The position numbers and the translations under genes are program-made. From Mytilinidion resinicola (Eukaryota > Ascomycota > Dothideomycetes > Mytilinidiales > Mytilinidiaceae), in the NCBI RefSeq assembly GCF_010093595.1, contig NW_022985463.1, positions 91,659 through 155,658 on the forward strand: a stretch of DNA of 64,000 nucleotides, read 5' to 3'. The notes below the pieces were generated by a model. The model saw nothing but the letters and a program-made list of their open reading frames with translations, had not been told where the DNA came from and made no database searches. This document shows positions 11,003 through 21,868 of the stretch, one piece after another (the stretch's first letter is position 1; each line of letters begins with the position of its first letter).

Positions 11003-12181
11003 ATGACTACCATAAACCTCTTACTCTCCCGAGCGGACACGGTCGGCAAATACTACGATTATGACCCCTCCAAGGCCGCCGCAGTCGTATTCTTGGGCAT
11101 CTTCGGCATATTAACGCTGCTTCACCTATACCAGATGTTGCGGACGGCGGCGTGGTATTTCGTCCCATTCTGCCTTGGTGGCGTCCGTGAGTATCCCCTT
11201 TCTACTATCCTCAAGCCGCAGGGCCTGAGGCACCTTAGCACGACTCTCCCCATCGCTCCAAACTAACACCTTCCCCCCTCTAGTCGAAACAATCGGCTAC
11301 CTCGCCCGCCTTAAAGGCGCCAGCGAAACCCCTAACTGGACTGAAGGCCCCTACGTAATCCAAGTCCTCGCCATCCTGCTCGGGCCCCTCCTCTTCGCCG
11401 CCTCCATCTACATGGTGCTGGGCCGCATCATCCTGCTCACCGAAGCCGAGGCGCACTCCATTATCCGCCGCACCTGGCTCACCGCCATTTTTGTCTGCGG
11501 CGACATCTTCTCCTTCCTCGTGCAAGCCTACGGTAAGGCGCCCCCCTGCCCCCATTCCCTAGTCCCCATCTCCAACAACCCACTTACTAACCTTTCCGTT
11601 TTCGCACAGGCGGCGGCCTCCTAGCCAAAGGCACCGCCTCCAGCGCCAAAAGAGGCAAAACCGTCATCCTCATCGGCCTCTTCACCCAAATCCTCTTCTT
11701 CGGCCTCTTCCTCCTCAACTCGCTCCTCTTCCTCTTCCGCCTGCGCTCAAACCCCACGCCCCGCTCGCGCCAAGTCCCCTGGCTGAAGCACCTGGCCACC
11801 CTCTTCGTCGCCGCGCTGCTCATCCTGATCCGCTCCGTGTACCGCGTGGTCGAATACATGCAGGGCGCCAACGGCGTACTGCAGATGCACGAGGTGTACC
11901 TGTATGCGCTGGACGCGGCGCTGATGGCGCTGGCGATGCTGATTTTCGCGGTGGTGCATCCCAGCGAGGTCAAGGCGCTGTACCAGGGCGGGAAGGTGGC
12001 CGTATTTTTGAGCGTAAGGAGGGTGGGGAAACCGGATGATGGGTGGAGGACGAGCTCGGTTAGTTTGTTGCCGGTGGGTGCGGGGGGGTATGAGGGTGTT
12101 GGCGCGGGAGGATATGCGGGTGCGGGAGGATACGCGGGTGCAGGCGCAGGGAGTTATGAGGAACGGGGAGGTGAGGTTTGA
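11003..12181 (+). CDS. RTA1-like protein (lipid-translocating exporter family)
   Basis: Fungal seven-transmembrane RTA1-family protein, related to yeast Rta1/Rsb1, which are linked to lipid-base efflux and resistance to toxic lipids. Exons 11003-11186, 11284-11532 and 11610-12181 encode 334 residues. The family opening YYDYDPSKAAAVVFLGIF is at 17-34. The exon 1/2 junction restores GGVLETIGYLARL and exon 2 gives GPLLFAASIYMVLGRII. Exon 3 holds TQILFFGLFL, the RSVYRVVEY motif and a last helix ending VVHPSE, the usual C-terminal signature. The tail is glycine-rich with short GAGGY-type repeats. An upstream in-frame ATG (10904) would add 33 unlikely residues, so the ATG at 11003 is preferred. Substrate and inducer are unknown. 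Confidence 0.9.
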
Positions 12182-12550
12182 TAGCGAGTGATTTCTCTTT
12201 GGGTTTAGATGGAGGGGGCATGTTAAGGGGAGCAGCGCCGAGCATTGGGTCCTGTGTTGATGCAGAGGACTTGTAGGATAGACGCAGTGACAGACAAGAA
12301 GGAGAGAGCGGTGTTTGCGTATACTATCCTCGTAATCACAGCTACGAGCCTTGCGATAGGGGTAGTAGACAACTGGGGACGAGTTTTATATGTATAGTGT
12401 ACGGATCTGCAATGCTCGAAGACTCCTGCAACAGATGCTAAAAGCAGAAAATTAGTATTATACTCCCTAAGAGACTCGAACACATCATTTCATAAAGATT
12501 TACACATCATTTCATAAAGATTTACACATCATTTCATAAAGATTTCGCTT
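12182..12550. other. Spacer with short tandem repeat
   Basis: No gene is seen between the RTA1-like stop and the broken minus-strand gene. It ends in the three-copy 22-bp repeat at 12480-12545. Confidence 0.5.
12480..12545. repeat. Three-copy 22-bp tandem repeat
   Basis: Three perfect head-to-tail copies of a 22-bp unit, ACACATCATTTCATAAAGAT plus TT. Perfect identity suggests a recent slippage or duplication event. Confidence 0.95.
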
Positions 12551-13166
12551 AGTGATTCCTAGAAACGCCTTTGCTGTCCTTGCTGGTTCTGCTCCATTCG
12601 TTGTTGCTGATTCTCCTCCATCATCTGGCGCTCTTCGAGGCAAGAATGTTCATCCGTACGATGCTTCTTATTACAACTTACGTGCTGAAAATAGCCAAGA
12701 CAAACGTTCCCCAAGGCAAACTGCACTTCGAATCATTGCCGTTTGTCTTCTTACCCGTAGCAACCGCACTAGGGCTCGTGGTTGACCTCCTATTCGTGTA
12801 GCAGCGACTCGGGCCCTCTGGCCCACCCGCGGGTCTAGTCAAAACAGAAACGGCAATGAAGGCGCCGACGAACGCGAGGTCGAGCAGGACCCAGAACCAT
12901 CGCAGCCACTTTGGGCCGCCGCCGCGGAGCAGAAGCGTTATTATCATGGCGAGGATGCTTTCGACGGCGCTGTCGGAGCCGGAGATGCCACGGTAGGTTT
13001 TGACACGGTTGATGAGGCGGTAGATTTTATAGATTTTGGAGGAGAAGAGGCCGAAGGAGATGATGGCGGAGAGGAATTGGAGGACGCGGGTGAGGCGGAG
13101 GAACCAGCGGTAGAGGGCCTAGTGTTTCAGCTTCTCGGGCACCCAGAGGGTGAGAAGGCCAGTCAT
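12551..13166 (-). pseudogene. Broken gene for small fungal multi-pass membrane protein
   Basis: Reading from 13166 downward gives MTGLLTLWVPEKLKH, then a TAG at 13121-13119, then an open in-frame continuation (ALYRWFLRLTRVLQFLSAII and onward) with helices, VLLDLAFVGAFIAVSVLTRP and LPWGTFVLAIFST, ending at a GT donor (12681). The protein resembles conserved fungal tetraspan-like hypotheticals. The segment between AVESILA and MIITLLL looks shorter than expected, as if about ten residues of a helix were lost. The early stop after codon 15 and this loss argue for a pseudogene. A start at a downstream ATG or a sequencing error are alternatives. The last exon after 12681 is uncertain. Confidence 0.5.
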
Positions 13167-13169
13167 GAT

Positions 13170-14593
13170 GGGAATTGGCAATAAGGGGGAGTTGTGAAGA
13201 TCAGTTCTAGGAACTATGCGCTTCTATAACTGATTACGAGAGTGTTTAGAAGGGTCGACTGAGGTTTTGTACTCCGCATTTCATGAGTGTGAGCGAGTGA
13301 TGACACCGCAGAGTCGGCCATGATGGCCGCAGTGAGATGTCTGGATAAGGCTGATTAGTGCCTTGGATTCTGCACCATTTGTGACAGTGAAGATGGTTCA
13401 AGGCCTTCTTCTCCGCTGGTTCAGCCACGTTTGTAGTAGGAACAATCCAATGAGTGTCAGAGATAGCCTTACTTTATGACGAGCTGTCGATCTTCAGGGT
13501 TTCTCCAACGCTAGGCACTGAGAAGCTGGAGTAGTGTATACCTTAAGTCAGGATGTTCCCAGGATTGAGAATCAGGGTGAATAATCACGTTTGAACAACG
13601 ACACGAAAATCAGTTCGGCAGATTCGAGACTCAGGTCTTTCTCTACCCAGGTATGGCATATGATATGAGGAATCTCTGGTTCTTTCTCTGAGATCGCAGA
13701 GGTGTTCTGAAACTGTCGATGATGGTACAATTAAACTTGGTCGTGGTATGATATAACTTGCCGCTAAAGTGATGAGCGCGGGACCTATGATGAGGCGTCG
13801 TCATAGACGAGTAGGAATCGTCTCCGCAGAGACTTGACCAACATATGCGAGAACCCGATTAGCAAAACTATCGTCGTGATAGTGAGACCTACCTAGGTAG
13901 CGCCTAGGCCTCGCCACAGTGGCTAAAGTGGCTGGAGAATATCAAGAAAAGGCCTAGGAGAGCGCCATGGGTTTGGCAAAATCCCATTAGACTAGCTTAC
14001 GAGGACTCAGCATCGTGCCCGGATCAATTGCATGTTTAACCTTTATGAAAATCTACTGGAAGAGGGTAGCTGCTGTGAACTTCGGAACTTCGTAAGTGTA
14101 GCTCGGAGCGACTCCGCAGCCACTGATAAAGACACCGATCGTGATGTGCAAGACGGCGAAAGCTGATGAAATGCAAAGGGCAAAGGTCCAGATTTCGCCT
14201 CTCGTCCCAGCGTACATGGCGGAAGTTCTCAGAGACCTTTTCTGGAGCCACGGGTACCTAGGTATTGTTGAAATGAAATCAAGATCGAGCTTTTTTGACG
14301 TCATCAGTAAACTTTGAACTCACCGAAATAATAGTTTTTAAGAGCTTAGAGATCCGTCCTAGATGCTGCTATGATGCATGAAATCTCAGATTCTTCGACG
14401 AATAGGGTAACGTAAAATGGAAGTTGAGAGGAAAGGAAAAGACGAAAAAGACGATCAAGTGCGCCTGGGGAGCTCGGGCTGTGCTTACTCAGCCCCAGCG
14501 CTCGACATCAACATTGTGCGTTCTTCCAACATCCCTTCTAGACATCTGCCAAAAGTCCGAAGAAGTTCACTGCGCAAGAACCAGATCGTCCTC
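13170..14593. other. Spacer, no supported gene
   Basis: AT-moderate sequence with only short frames. A minus-strand frame at 14053-14304 (83 codons) contains one hydrophobic stretch but has no recognisable family features. Confidence 0.45.
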
Positions 14594-16744
14594 TCAAGTC
14601 ACATTCAACCCCCCCGTTTCTTCCCTCCTAGGCAAAGGAGGAACATCAACCGTATCAAGATAACCAGTCGTAGACGTATCCTTCTCCTGTGCAACTATCA
14701 TCCCATTCCCCATCCAAGCAAGGCAGTCCTCCTCATCTTCATCAAAAGACCCATACTCAAAGTCCTCAAACCTCGGCGTTTCCAGCGTCGCTCGCTGATG
14801 CACCGCCCCGCCAGGCCAGTATCCTAGAACCCTCCCATTCGGGGTTCTTTTAGCCCACTGGCCACACTGCGTATCTCGGATTAACTAATTGCCCACCAAA
14901 AAAATAAAGGGCATAGCATACCATGAATGCGAAAGTAGTTTTCGCGAAGTAGCGGTCGACCTGCTTCATAAACGCTCTGACAGCCACGTCTCTTCGAGCT
15001 CCCTGTTAGCTTTACTGACAGGACAGGGCCATAGGTGATATTAAGCTTACTTCGGTACCATCCATCTCAAGTTCTCTCGCTGTAGCTTCTGGACACACTT
15101 AATCATGTACTCACATGCACACTCGCTCATCTGGATAGTCGAGCCAGCGCCAGCTGTTCCGTTGGGGCCTAGGAACAGGAAGAGGTTCGGCATCTGCGGT
15201 GGACAGATTGACATGTACGCGCCTGGCTCCGAGTCCCATAGCTGGTCGAGGGATACGTCGTTTTGACCGTAAATCGGGTTTTCGTTATGCCTCAGTGAAC
15301 TGCTTTCGGGTTATGCTGAGAGTCAAGGGGCAGGTGGCGGTATCAGGCACTCACGTATCGAACCCAGTCGCACATACGATCGCGTCGACCTCTCGGAAGG
15401 TGCCGGTATCGTCTTCAATACCGCTCTCCGTCACGCGTTTGATCCCGTTTGGAATGAAGTTCAAGTTGTCCTCGACGAGGCATTCCAGGTACCGCGGGCC
15501 TGGGGACACGCGACGGCAAGCGACCGGGTATGTTGGTTTCATGTGTTTCAAAATCTCCGGCTTGCTAGCTAATCTGCGTGCCATAGACTCTTCGGTCGCT
15601 TTGGTAAAGTTCCGGTTCATTTCCGTTCCGAGTACGTGGAGCCCCTGGGACTTGTTGACGTACTTCTCCACCTGGTGTCGGTAACGCAGATAGGTCTCTG
15701 GGTCCTTGGCGAACTCTTCTCGCTCTTCGACCGGGTGCTCGACTGGCAGGCCATGTCAGTGTACAACGTTAGAGAGTCACCAAGCAAGGCTTACAATTAT
15801 GAACATCCGAGTTCGCTTTTCTGGGGTCAGCTGCAACATACCCTGCCGGCGAGATCCACGACGGCCCGCGGACATAATGATCCATGTACTTCACCTTTCC
15901 AAGAATTGCAGGCACGAGCTGCAGTCCAGTAGATCCACAGCCTATGACCGCTACACGTTTACCCGTCGGATCAAACGATTCGTCCCACTTAGCCGAGTGC
16001 AGCAAATTGCCTTTGAAGTCGTGGAGTCCGTTGATACTAGGCCATACCCATTTATTCAGCGTTCCCGTCGCTTTAACGAAGACGTCGCAGTACTCTTTCA
16101 ATTCCTGGTGTTGACTTCGTCAGCGTCGATTTCAGATATCAGTATTCATGGAGGGCAGAAACACCAACCACATTATCCGACAATCGCAGCACCGTGATCT
16201 CCCACCGCGTCTGTTCCTCCAGCCATCTCGCGGCGCGAAACACATGGCCAAAGCGCACCAGCTTCCTCACGTCGTAGCGATCCGCGACATCTCGGAAGTA
16301 GTTCCCAATCTCTTTCCCTGGGGAGAAGAAGTGCGACCAATTCGGGTTGTTGGCAAAGGTGTATTGATAAGCATGGGATGGAACATCTAAAAACAGCAAT
16401 GTCCTCGTCAGCGTTGCTCTACTATCACGCGTAGGGCCCGCAGGAAATCTAATCTATCTTCAAAGTGGGGGATTACCGCAAGTAACACCAGGGTATCTAG
16501 TACGCGCGTCAGTTATAGTTGCTCAATTATCAAATTTCACAGAAGGTTACCTATTCTCATACCACACGCCCCCAAAATCCTCGTTCTTGTCATAGATCGT
16601 TAGATCGAGGTTTTGGATCCGCTGCGAAAAGCGTATGCCGCAGAGTATCCCAGACATGCCCGCGCCGATACAGATGACTTTGATCGGTCTGGCGTAGTCG
16701 ACTGGGGCGTCTTGTGGGCGAGGGACTGCACTAGACGGCGGCAT
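14594..16744 (-). CDS. Flavin-dependent monooxygenase, Baeyer-Villiger type
   Basis: FAD/NADPH-dependent class B monooxygenase that would insert oxygen next to a ketone or oxidise a related substrate; fungal members often act in secondary metabolism or steroid/ketone breakdown. Eight exons on the minus strand: 16551-16744, 16477-16496 (only 20 bp), 16169-16386, 15795-16104, 15355-15742, 15051-15299, 14922-14976 and 14594-14866, giving 568 residues with phases closing throughout. The FAD-binding GAGMSG is at 27-32. The Baeyer-Villiger fingerprint FxGxxxHxxxW is at 174-184 (FKGNLLHSAKW) and the NADPH Rossmann turn GCGSTG at 199-204. VDAIVCATGFDT is the usual late ATG motif, and LFLFLGPNG and a C-terminal YWPGGAVH follow. 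The exon 3 donor (GTTGGT) and the acceptor of exon 7 are the least certain joins. No tailoring enzymes or backbone synthase lie beside it. Confidence 0.85.
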
Positions 16745-18378
16745 TGTTGGAGCTTTTTTGGTCTCGTGTTGAGTGATTGGTGACAGAGTTAAGCTTCAAT
16801 GTTCAACGTAGAGATGAGAGTTGGAAGAGAACTAGAAATTCACAATGAAGCGTTCATTATATCGCGAACTTCGTCAACCCTATATCCCCCCTCGGCTCCT
16901 CTCCACGGATTACGTAGGTAGCTGCATACATGCTCGCGCGTCAGGCGCGCGGATTCACGTTACGGCTTTAGTGCTAGACTCCGTGGGTGGCATGGTGCTG
17001 CGAGGATGCGGAGTCGTTATCCGAAGTGGAGCTCCCTCGACGGACAACTTACTACATTATCTTATCTGAAGCAAGCCTATCGCCAAGTCGTGATTATTGC
17101 TATACAACGCTTTCGTCGTTGATAGGATGGTAGAAGTAAGTCAGTAAATTGCTTTTCAGGCGGTCGTACCCCTAGCTTATAGTGGGAAAAGGACCTCGGG
17201 AGGACTGCCTGAGTGGCACGTGAGTGGTATCGGCGCTGCTTGCCGGAAGCCTAGATAGGAGACTTTGTTTGCTCCCCGCGTCTGCCATGTTGGAAGCTGG
17301 CTAAGCCAGTGATAAGCAGGCTCTCCGGCAGAACGAGAACCACGTGTAACCACGTGTATCGCGACTGCATGTGCATGGTTGTTCTGGACTGCGGTGTCAC
17401 TAGTGGTTGTTGGCGATATTCTTTCAGCAGGATCGGACTGTCGCCATGGCTCTCTATGGCTGAGCGCTAGGGAAAACGCACCGTTGACTGTGGTAGAGGG
17501 CGTGTGAACACCTTCCGAAACCCTCGGACAGCATCAGGTTGGAGTTGGCTGGGGCAATCTTGAAGGTTTGGTGCGACGCAGCCCTGGAGTCATATTCGCG
17601 CTATTCCAAAACAAGCCAAGGCTGAGGACCTCTCGAGTCTATCAATACATTTAAGGCCTCCAAGGCAAGGCTGAGAATTGAACTAAGATCGAATAGAGTA
17701 TCATGTAGATTTACAGTCTTCCAAGAGAAGTTTAGCACTTTGCACCTCCTAGGTAGCTATCTAATGTGCGGAGCTGTGCATTGATATTGATCCTTTAGTT
17801 GAATGCAAGCATTTTAGCGTAGTATGGGGGTATATACGCAGCCTTCTGTAGCTTCGGCAAAATTACGATTGAACAAAACGACGACCAGGAGTTGATCGCA
17901 CTGCGTTCCCACTCGGTATACATAGGCTATGCTAGGCTTCCCCGCAACAATACCAAATCTAGGTACATGTTTCCCAACTTAGCTTCGCTCTCAAAGGTCC
18001 ATCTCCTCAACAACCACCGCTCGACTCTACACTTTACCATTTCCGCGCCAAGACTTACCTGGACAGGGCATCAATAGTGTCAAGTTGCAGACGCTTTGGT
18101 GGCTGATTATTTTGGTAGAGACGGTAGAATGATAGAAAATAACCTAGAGTGACTAGTCACATGCTGGACAATTCCGCTAATACTTCGTTGCAATTATGTA
18201 TTATCTTTAGGTGTTATGTATGTGCGTGACGGGTAGAAAGGCTCTACTGGGTATATCCAACTCTCCATATACTTACTACTATTCCACCTCATGTCCCTTC
18301 AGTACACCCCTAAGCGTCTACCCTTCTCCCAACATATCCGCAGTCCCCCAACCACCCTTTATCCCTCGACCCTCTCCA
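16745..18378. other. Spacer, no supported gene
   Basis: No convincing gene. A doubled ACCACGTGTA element occurs near 17340, and a short dispersed repeat at 18228-18280 recurs at about 34822-34865 on the other strand. Confidence 0.5.
18228..18280 (+). repeat. Short dispersed repeat remnant
   Basis: About 50 bp here, containing GACGGGTAGAAAGGCTCTAC, match the minus strand near 34865-34815 at roughly three bases in four. Both lie in gene-free spacers. It may be the relic of a mobile element too decayed to name. Confidence 0.45.
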
Positions 18379-19011
18379 CTACTTCTCCGCATCCCCAATC
18401 TTCACCACGAATAACCCCTCCGCCAACTTCCTAACAACCTCATCCCCCACCCCCGCCAAGCTCTTCTTAATGCCCTCCACCGTCGCCTCACCCAGCCCCT
18501 TCCCACCCCTCGAATACAAATCCAACCCCGCAGGCGTGAACAGCGTTTTCGCGAAAAACGTAACCACCCACTCATTTCCCCCCTCCCCCTCTTCTTTGCC
18601 ATACCCCAACACCTCCCACCGACTCCCTGCAATAACCAACCACCCCCGCCCACGCCAATTGTACGCCCAGCCCCCGCTGCTCGCATCGATCTTGTCCACC
18701 CCGCGCACGGCCTTTTCCTTCTCCCCCTTCAGAGGATTATACGTGACTAGGTCGTCGAGGGGAGGGAAGTCGGTGGCGGTGGTGGGGGAGAGCGGTTTGT
18801 ATGTTATTTTGACGTTGCGCGCGTTGCGCCACATGGGGAGGGTGGAGTGCGTGACGTGCCATGTGCCTGTCAGAAAGCCGGGGGTCGGCGGGGAGAGCGG
18901 GGAGGTGGTGGAGCCGGGGGCGCGAAGGGGGAAGGCTGGGATGGGTGGGGTGGAGGTTGAGGTTGAGGCGGGAGGAGTCGTGGAGGAGGTGGGTGGTTGG
19001 GTGTCGGCCAT
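18379..19011 (-). CDS. Conserved hypothetical protein, 210 aa
   Basis: Single-exon frame of 210 residues. The first about 45 residues are Ser/Thr/Pro-rich and probably disordered. The rest (GFLTGTWHVTHSTLPMWRNA onward) has the alternating hydrophobic pattern of a compact beta-rich domain, with ITYKPL, GWAYNWRGRGWL, WEVLGYG and WVVTFFAKTLFTPAGLDLYS. I recall similar uncharacterised proteins from ascomycetes, and the GTW start recalls lipocalin-like folds, but I cannot assign a family. No signal peptide or membrane segment is seen. It is transcribed divergently from the PLC-like gene. Confidence 0.6.
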   Translation of the reverse strand: MADTQPPTSSTTPPASTSTSTPPIPAFPLRAPGSTTSPLSPPTPGFLTGTWHVTHSTLPMWRNARNVKITYKPLSPTTATDFPPLDDLVTYNPLKGEKEKAVRGVDKIDASSGGWAYNWRGRGWLVIAGSRWEVLGYGKEEGEGGNEWVVTFFAKTLFTPAGLDLYSRGGKGLGEATVEGIKKSLAGVGDEVVRKLAEGLFVVKIGDAEK

Positions 19012-19861
19012 TTAATAGGAAGGCTGTGTAGCTGTGGAACGAAGAGGCGGTCGTGTTGGGCGTCTTTGGTAAGCACGGGTGGGTGGGTGGCTTTGGGGAG
19101 GGAAGAATTGGGGATGGGCTGAGGTTGAGGCGTGCAGTTGAAGACACTTGGAGCTTTCAACTCGTGAATATTGAATGGTGGCGTCGTCGAGACAACCCCA
19201 GCGCATTCCTTGTTCCTGCCGCACGGCCCGGCGATCGTGAGATCATCGGGTTGTCTTTCCTGGGAGGGGCGACGGGAATGAGGCTCTTCCCTTTGCAGGT
19301 GCTATTAATACACACAGTGCGGCAAACACTAAAGTCCCCGCGGCGTTTCGCATCCCAAACAGCGCTCGCGGCAACAAGTCGCAGCAGTGCCTTTGTGTGG
19401 AGCCGAGCTGACGAATACTGACACGGGCGGCGTCTTGGAATGGTGCGCGCGGCCGGGGCTGTGCAGCGCGCTGAGGAGGCCATGCTCCACACCGTTACGC
19501 CTCTCACCTCAGAGCACTCCACTCGCCGCTGGGCCACTACATAATACGCGCGCCGCAGGTACGGATGTGCTTTTCATCTTACATCTACATTACAAGAGGT
19601 GCCGCGCTGTTTGCCATTTCGTTATACTCTTACTTTCTTTCATCTGAAGACTGCGATCTGCTTTTGTCTCGTCACCTCGGTCATCATCATCCTTCGTTCA
19701 GGTGCTGGCGTCAGTCTTACTCTACCCCAGCTGACGGAAATCGAGATCACCATCGCTCCACTGTTATTACTGTCTTGTCTTATTCATAAGAGATCCATCG
19801 TTTGCTAGAAGATCCAAGCTTCATATCTTTAGCTCGTGGAATTCCACCACAAATCGCCACA
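19012..19861. other. Divergent intergenic region
   Basis: Presumed shared promoter region of the minus-strand hypothetical and the plus-strand PLC-like gene. No supported gene. Confidence 0.5.
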
Positions 19862-20950
19862 ATGCTCTACACAGCACTTCTCTCAAGCTTTGCTCTACTA
19901 CCGCTGCTCTACTCAACCGCCTCCGCCGACACAGCTTGCAATAACTCGCCGTCGCTGTGTTCGAAGAACTACAACAACATCACCCACCTCGGCGCCCACG
20001 ACTCGCCCTTCCTACGCGACAAGTCCACCGACTTCTCCGAAAGCGGCAACCAGTACTTTAACAGCACCGTGCAGCTCGATGCCGGCGTACGTCTCCTTAC
20101 CGCCCAGGTCCACAAAGCAAACTCCACATCTGGCGACGCAGAATGGCACCTGTGCCATACCAGCTGCTCTTTACTTGACTCCGGGACTCTGGAATCGTGG
20201 CTCAGCAGCATCAAGAGTTGGCTCGACACCAACAAGAACGACGTCGTGACCATCCTACTCGTCAACTCCGACGACGCCGCTGCATCTGATCTAGGTCCCT
20301 CTTTCAAAGACTCCGGCATCTCCGACTACGCCTACACGCCCCCGTCCAGCTCCGCCGCGCCCACCTCATGGCCAACCCTCGAGAACCTGATCTCCAACAA
20401 CACGCGCCTGATCACCTTCGTCGCCAGCCTCACCCCCGACACCGCGTACCCCTACCTCATGGACGAGTTCACCTTCGTCTTCGAGTCGGCCTTCGAAAAC
20501 ACCTCGCCCGCCAACTTCTCCTCCTGCCAGCCCAACCGGCCCTCCTCGGTCGCGAACCAGCCCTCCGAAGCGATCGACTCCGGCCGCATGTTCCTGATGA
20601 ACCACTTCCTCGACTCGTCGGAGCTGTTCGGCATCGAGACGCCCAACGAGGACGCCGTCAACGTCACCAACGCCGCGACGGGGACGGGCAGCTTGGGAGC
20701 GCAGATGGAGGTGTGCGATAAGCTGTATGGGCGTGAGCCGACGTTTGTGCTCGTGGACTTTTTCAACGTGGGGCCCGCGATTGCGAGTGTGGATGCAGCG
20801 AATGGGGTGACGGATGCGGTAGGCCGGACGGCCGTGACGACGGCGAAGGTGGAGGATACCGGGAATTGGGGTGTGAGAGCGGGCGGGAAGGGGAGTGTGG
20901 GTGCTGTTGTGGTCGCGATGGTGGTGGCGGTGTGGTTTGGGGGGTTGTGA
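19862..20950 (+). CDS. Secreted PLC-like phosphodiesterase
   Basis: Single-exon, 362-residue protein of the PI-PLC-like phosphodiesterase superfamily (TIM-barrel, PI-PLC X-like), common among secreted fungal proteins. The N-terminus is a signal peptide (about 1-22, ending ASA). The first barrel strand carries GAHDSPF (44-50), matching the GxHDS motif whose His acts as catalytic base in PI-PLCs. WHLCH (95-99) supplies the second His region. There are several N-glycosylation sequons and cysteines. The C-terminus is a run of small and hydrophobic residues after a glycine-rich spacer (GAVVVAMVVAVWFGGL), which fits a GPI-anchor signal. Many fungal members have no proven lipase activity. The ATG at 19862 is chosen over an upstream in-frame one because it puts the signal peptide at the start. 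Confidence 0.85.
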   Translation: MLYTALLSSFALLPLLYSTASADTACNNSPSLCSKNYNNITHLGAHDSPFLRDKSTDFSESGNQYFNSTVQLDAGVRLLTAQVHKANSTSGDAEWHLCHTSCSLLDSGTLESWLSSIKSWLDTNKNDVVTILLVNSDDAAASDLGPSFKDSGISDYAYTPPSSSAAPTSWPTLENLISNNTRLITFVASLTPDTAYPYLMDEFTFVFESAFENTSPANFSSCQPNRPSSVANQPSEAIDSGRMFLMNHFLDSSELFGIETPNEDAVNVTNAATGTGSLGAQMEVCDKLYGREPTFVLVDFFNVGPAIASVDAANGVTDAVGRTAVTTAKVEDTGNWGVRAGGKGSVGAVVVAMVVAVWFGGL

Positions 20951-21868
20951 GAGCTCCCCTCGGACCTGATCGTGGATGAGTTATGATTTTCTTTCTTCTC
21001 CTTTTGGTGGGTTGGGTAAAATTGGTAAGGATGGGTGGCATCTTCATTCTTTTTTGGCGTACTTATTCTACTGCATTAGCGACGGCGTTTGGATCGGGCA
21101 GCGGCATCACGCTTCAAAAGATGGGACATCTCCATCAAAATTTGGATTTGGCATCTTGTTGCATCAAAGGAGGTTTGCTCTCCACAAATAGCATCATCTA
21201 GCATTGTCATCAACTTGACATCTACCCACGAGTTCATCACGCACGTGATATCCCTGTCTGGCACGTCTACTTCTGTCTTGATACAAGGGTATCACGGCAG
21301 AAGAACGGGTAGAGTCTTGGATAGGGTATTTGAATTGGCTCGTGCACATATACACGTGATATGACGGAGAATGCCGTGTGTATACAAAAAACGGGTGGGG
21401 GGGCATTCTCTTGTATTCTATGCACTTGTGGAACCTCAACGCTATTGGGGGGAATTGATAATATACATTCTCTGTCGATATACAGCCTCACGCATGAACT
21501 GAATGTAATATAATGCTGATTCTATGCGATTTTTGTATACACACGGCATTCTCCGTCATATCACGTGTATATGTGCACGAGCCAATTCAAATACCCTATC
21601 CAATTCAAATACCCTATCCAATTCAAATACCCTATCCAAGACTCTACTCATGGGTTTGAACCTGAATTGGACCTCATGTTCCAGGATTTGATGGCAGGCT
21701 TGGAGGACTTTCGGGCCGACATTTCGTAAGTCACGTGTGCACGGGTGGTCGCGTTTGACCGAGTGCGCCTTATGTTACATTACCTCAAGAAGCAAACATG
21801 AAGACTTTTACCCCTCGTCCTCGACACCAGAAGGATTCTTTCGATGAGATACTCTTCACGACGTCAAG
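20951..21868. other. Spacer with large inverted repeat
   Basis: No gene. Most of the central part is occupied by the inverted repeat at 21308-21647. Confidence 0.6.
21308..21647. repeat. 83-bp inverted repeat with triplicated 18-bp unit in one arm
   Basis: The left arm (21308-21390) and right arm (21530-21647) are near-perfect reverse complements around a loop of about 140 bp. The right arm is longer because the unit CAATTCAAATACCCTATC occurs three times in tandem (about 21583-21636), against once in the left arm. The near-identity points to a recent or maintained foldback element (MITE-like); a transcript across it would form a long hairpin RNA. Confidence 0.9.

Noticed and set aside
12480..12545. 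Possible CRISPR-like array
   Set aside because: The three units are directly adjacent with no spacers, and the genome is fungal; it is a simple tandem repeat.
14594..16744. Secondary-metabolite cluster around the monooxygenase
   Set aside because: No polyketide, peptide or terpene backbone enzyme, and no pathway regulator, is visible in the window.
19836..20721. Plus- and minus-strand frames overlapping the PLC-like gene
   Set aside because: Pro/Arg/His-rich shadow frames without domains; the PLC-like frame has the signal peptide and active-site motifs.
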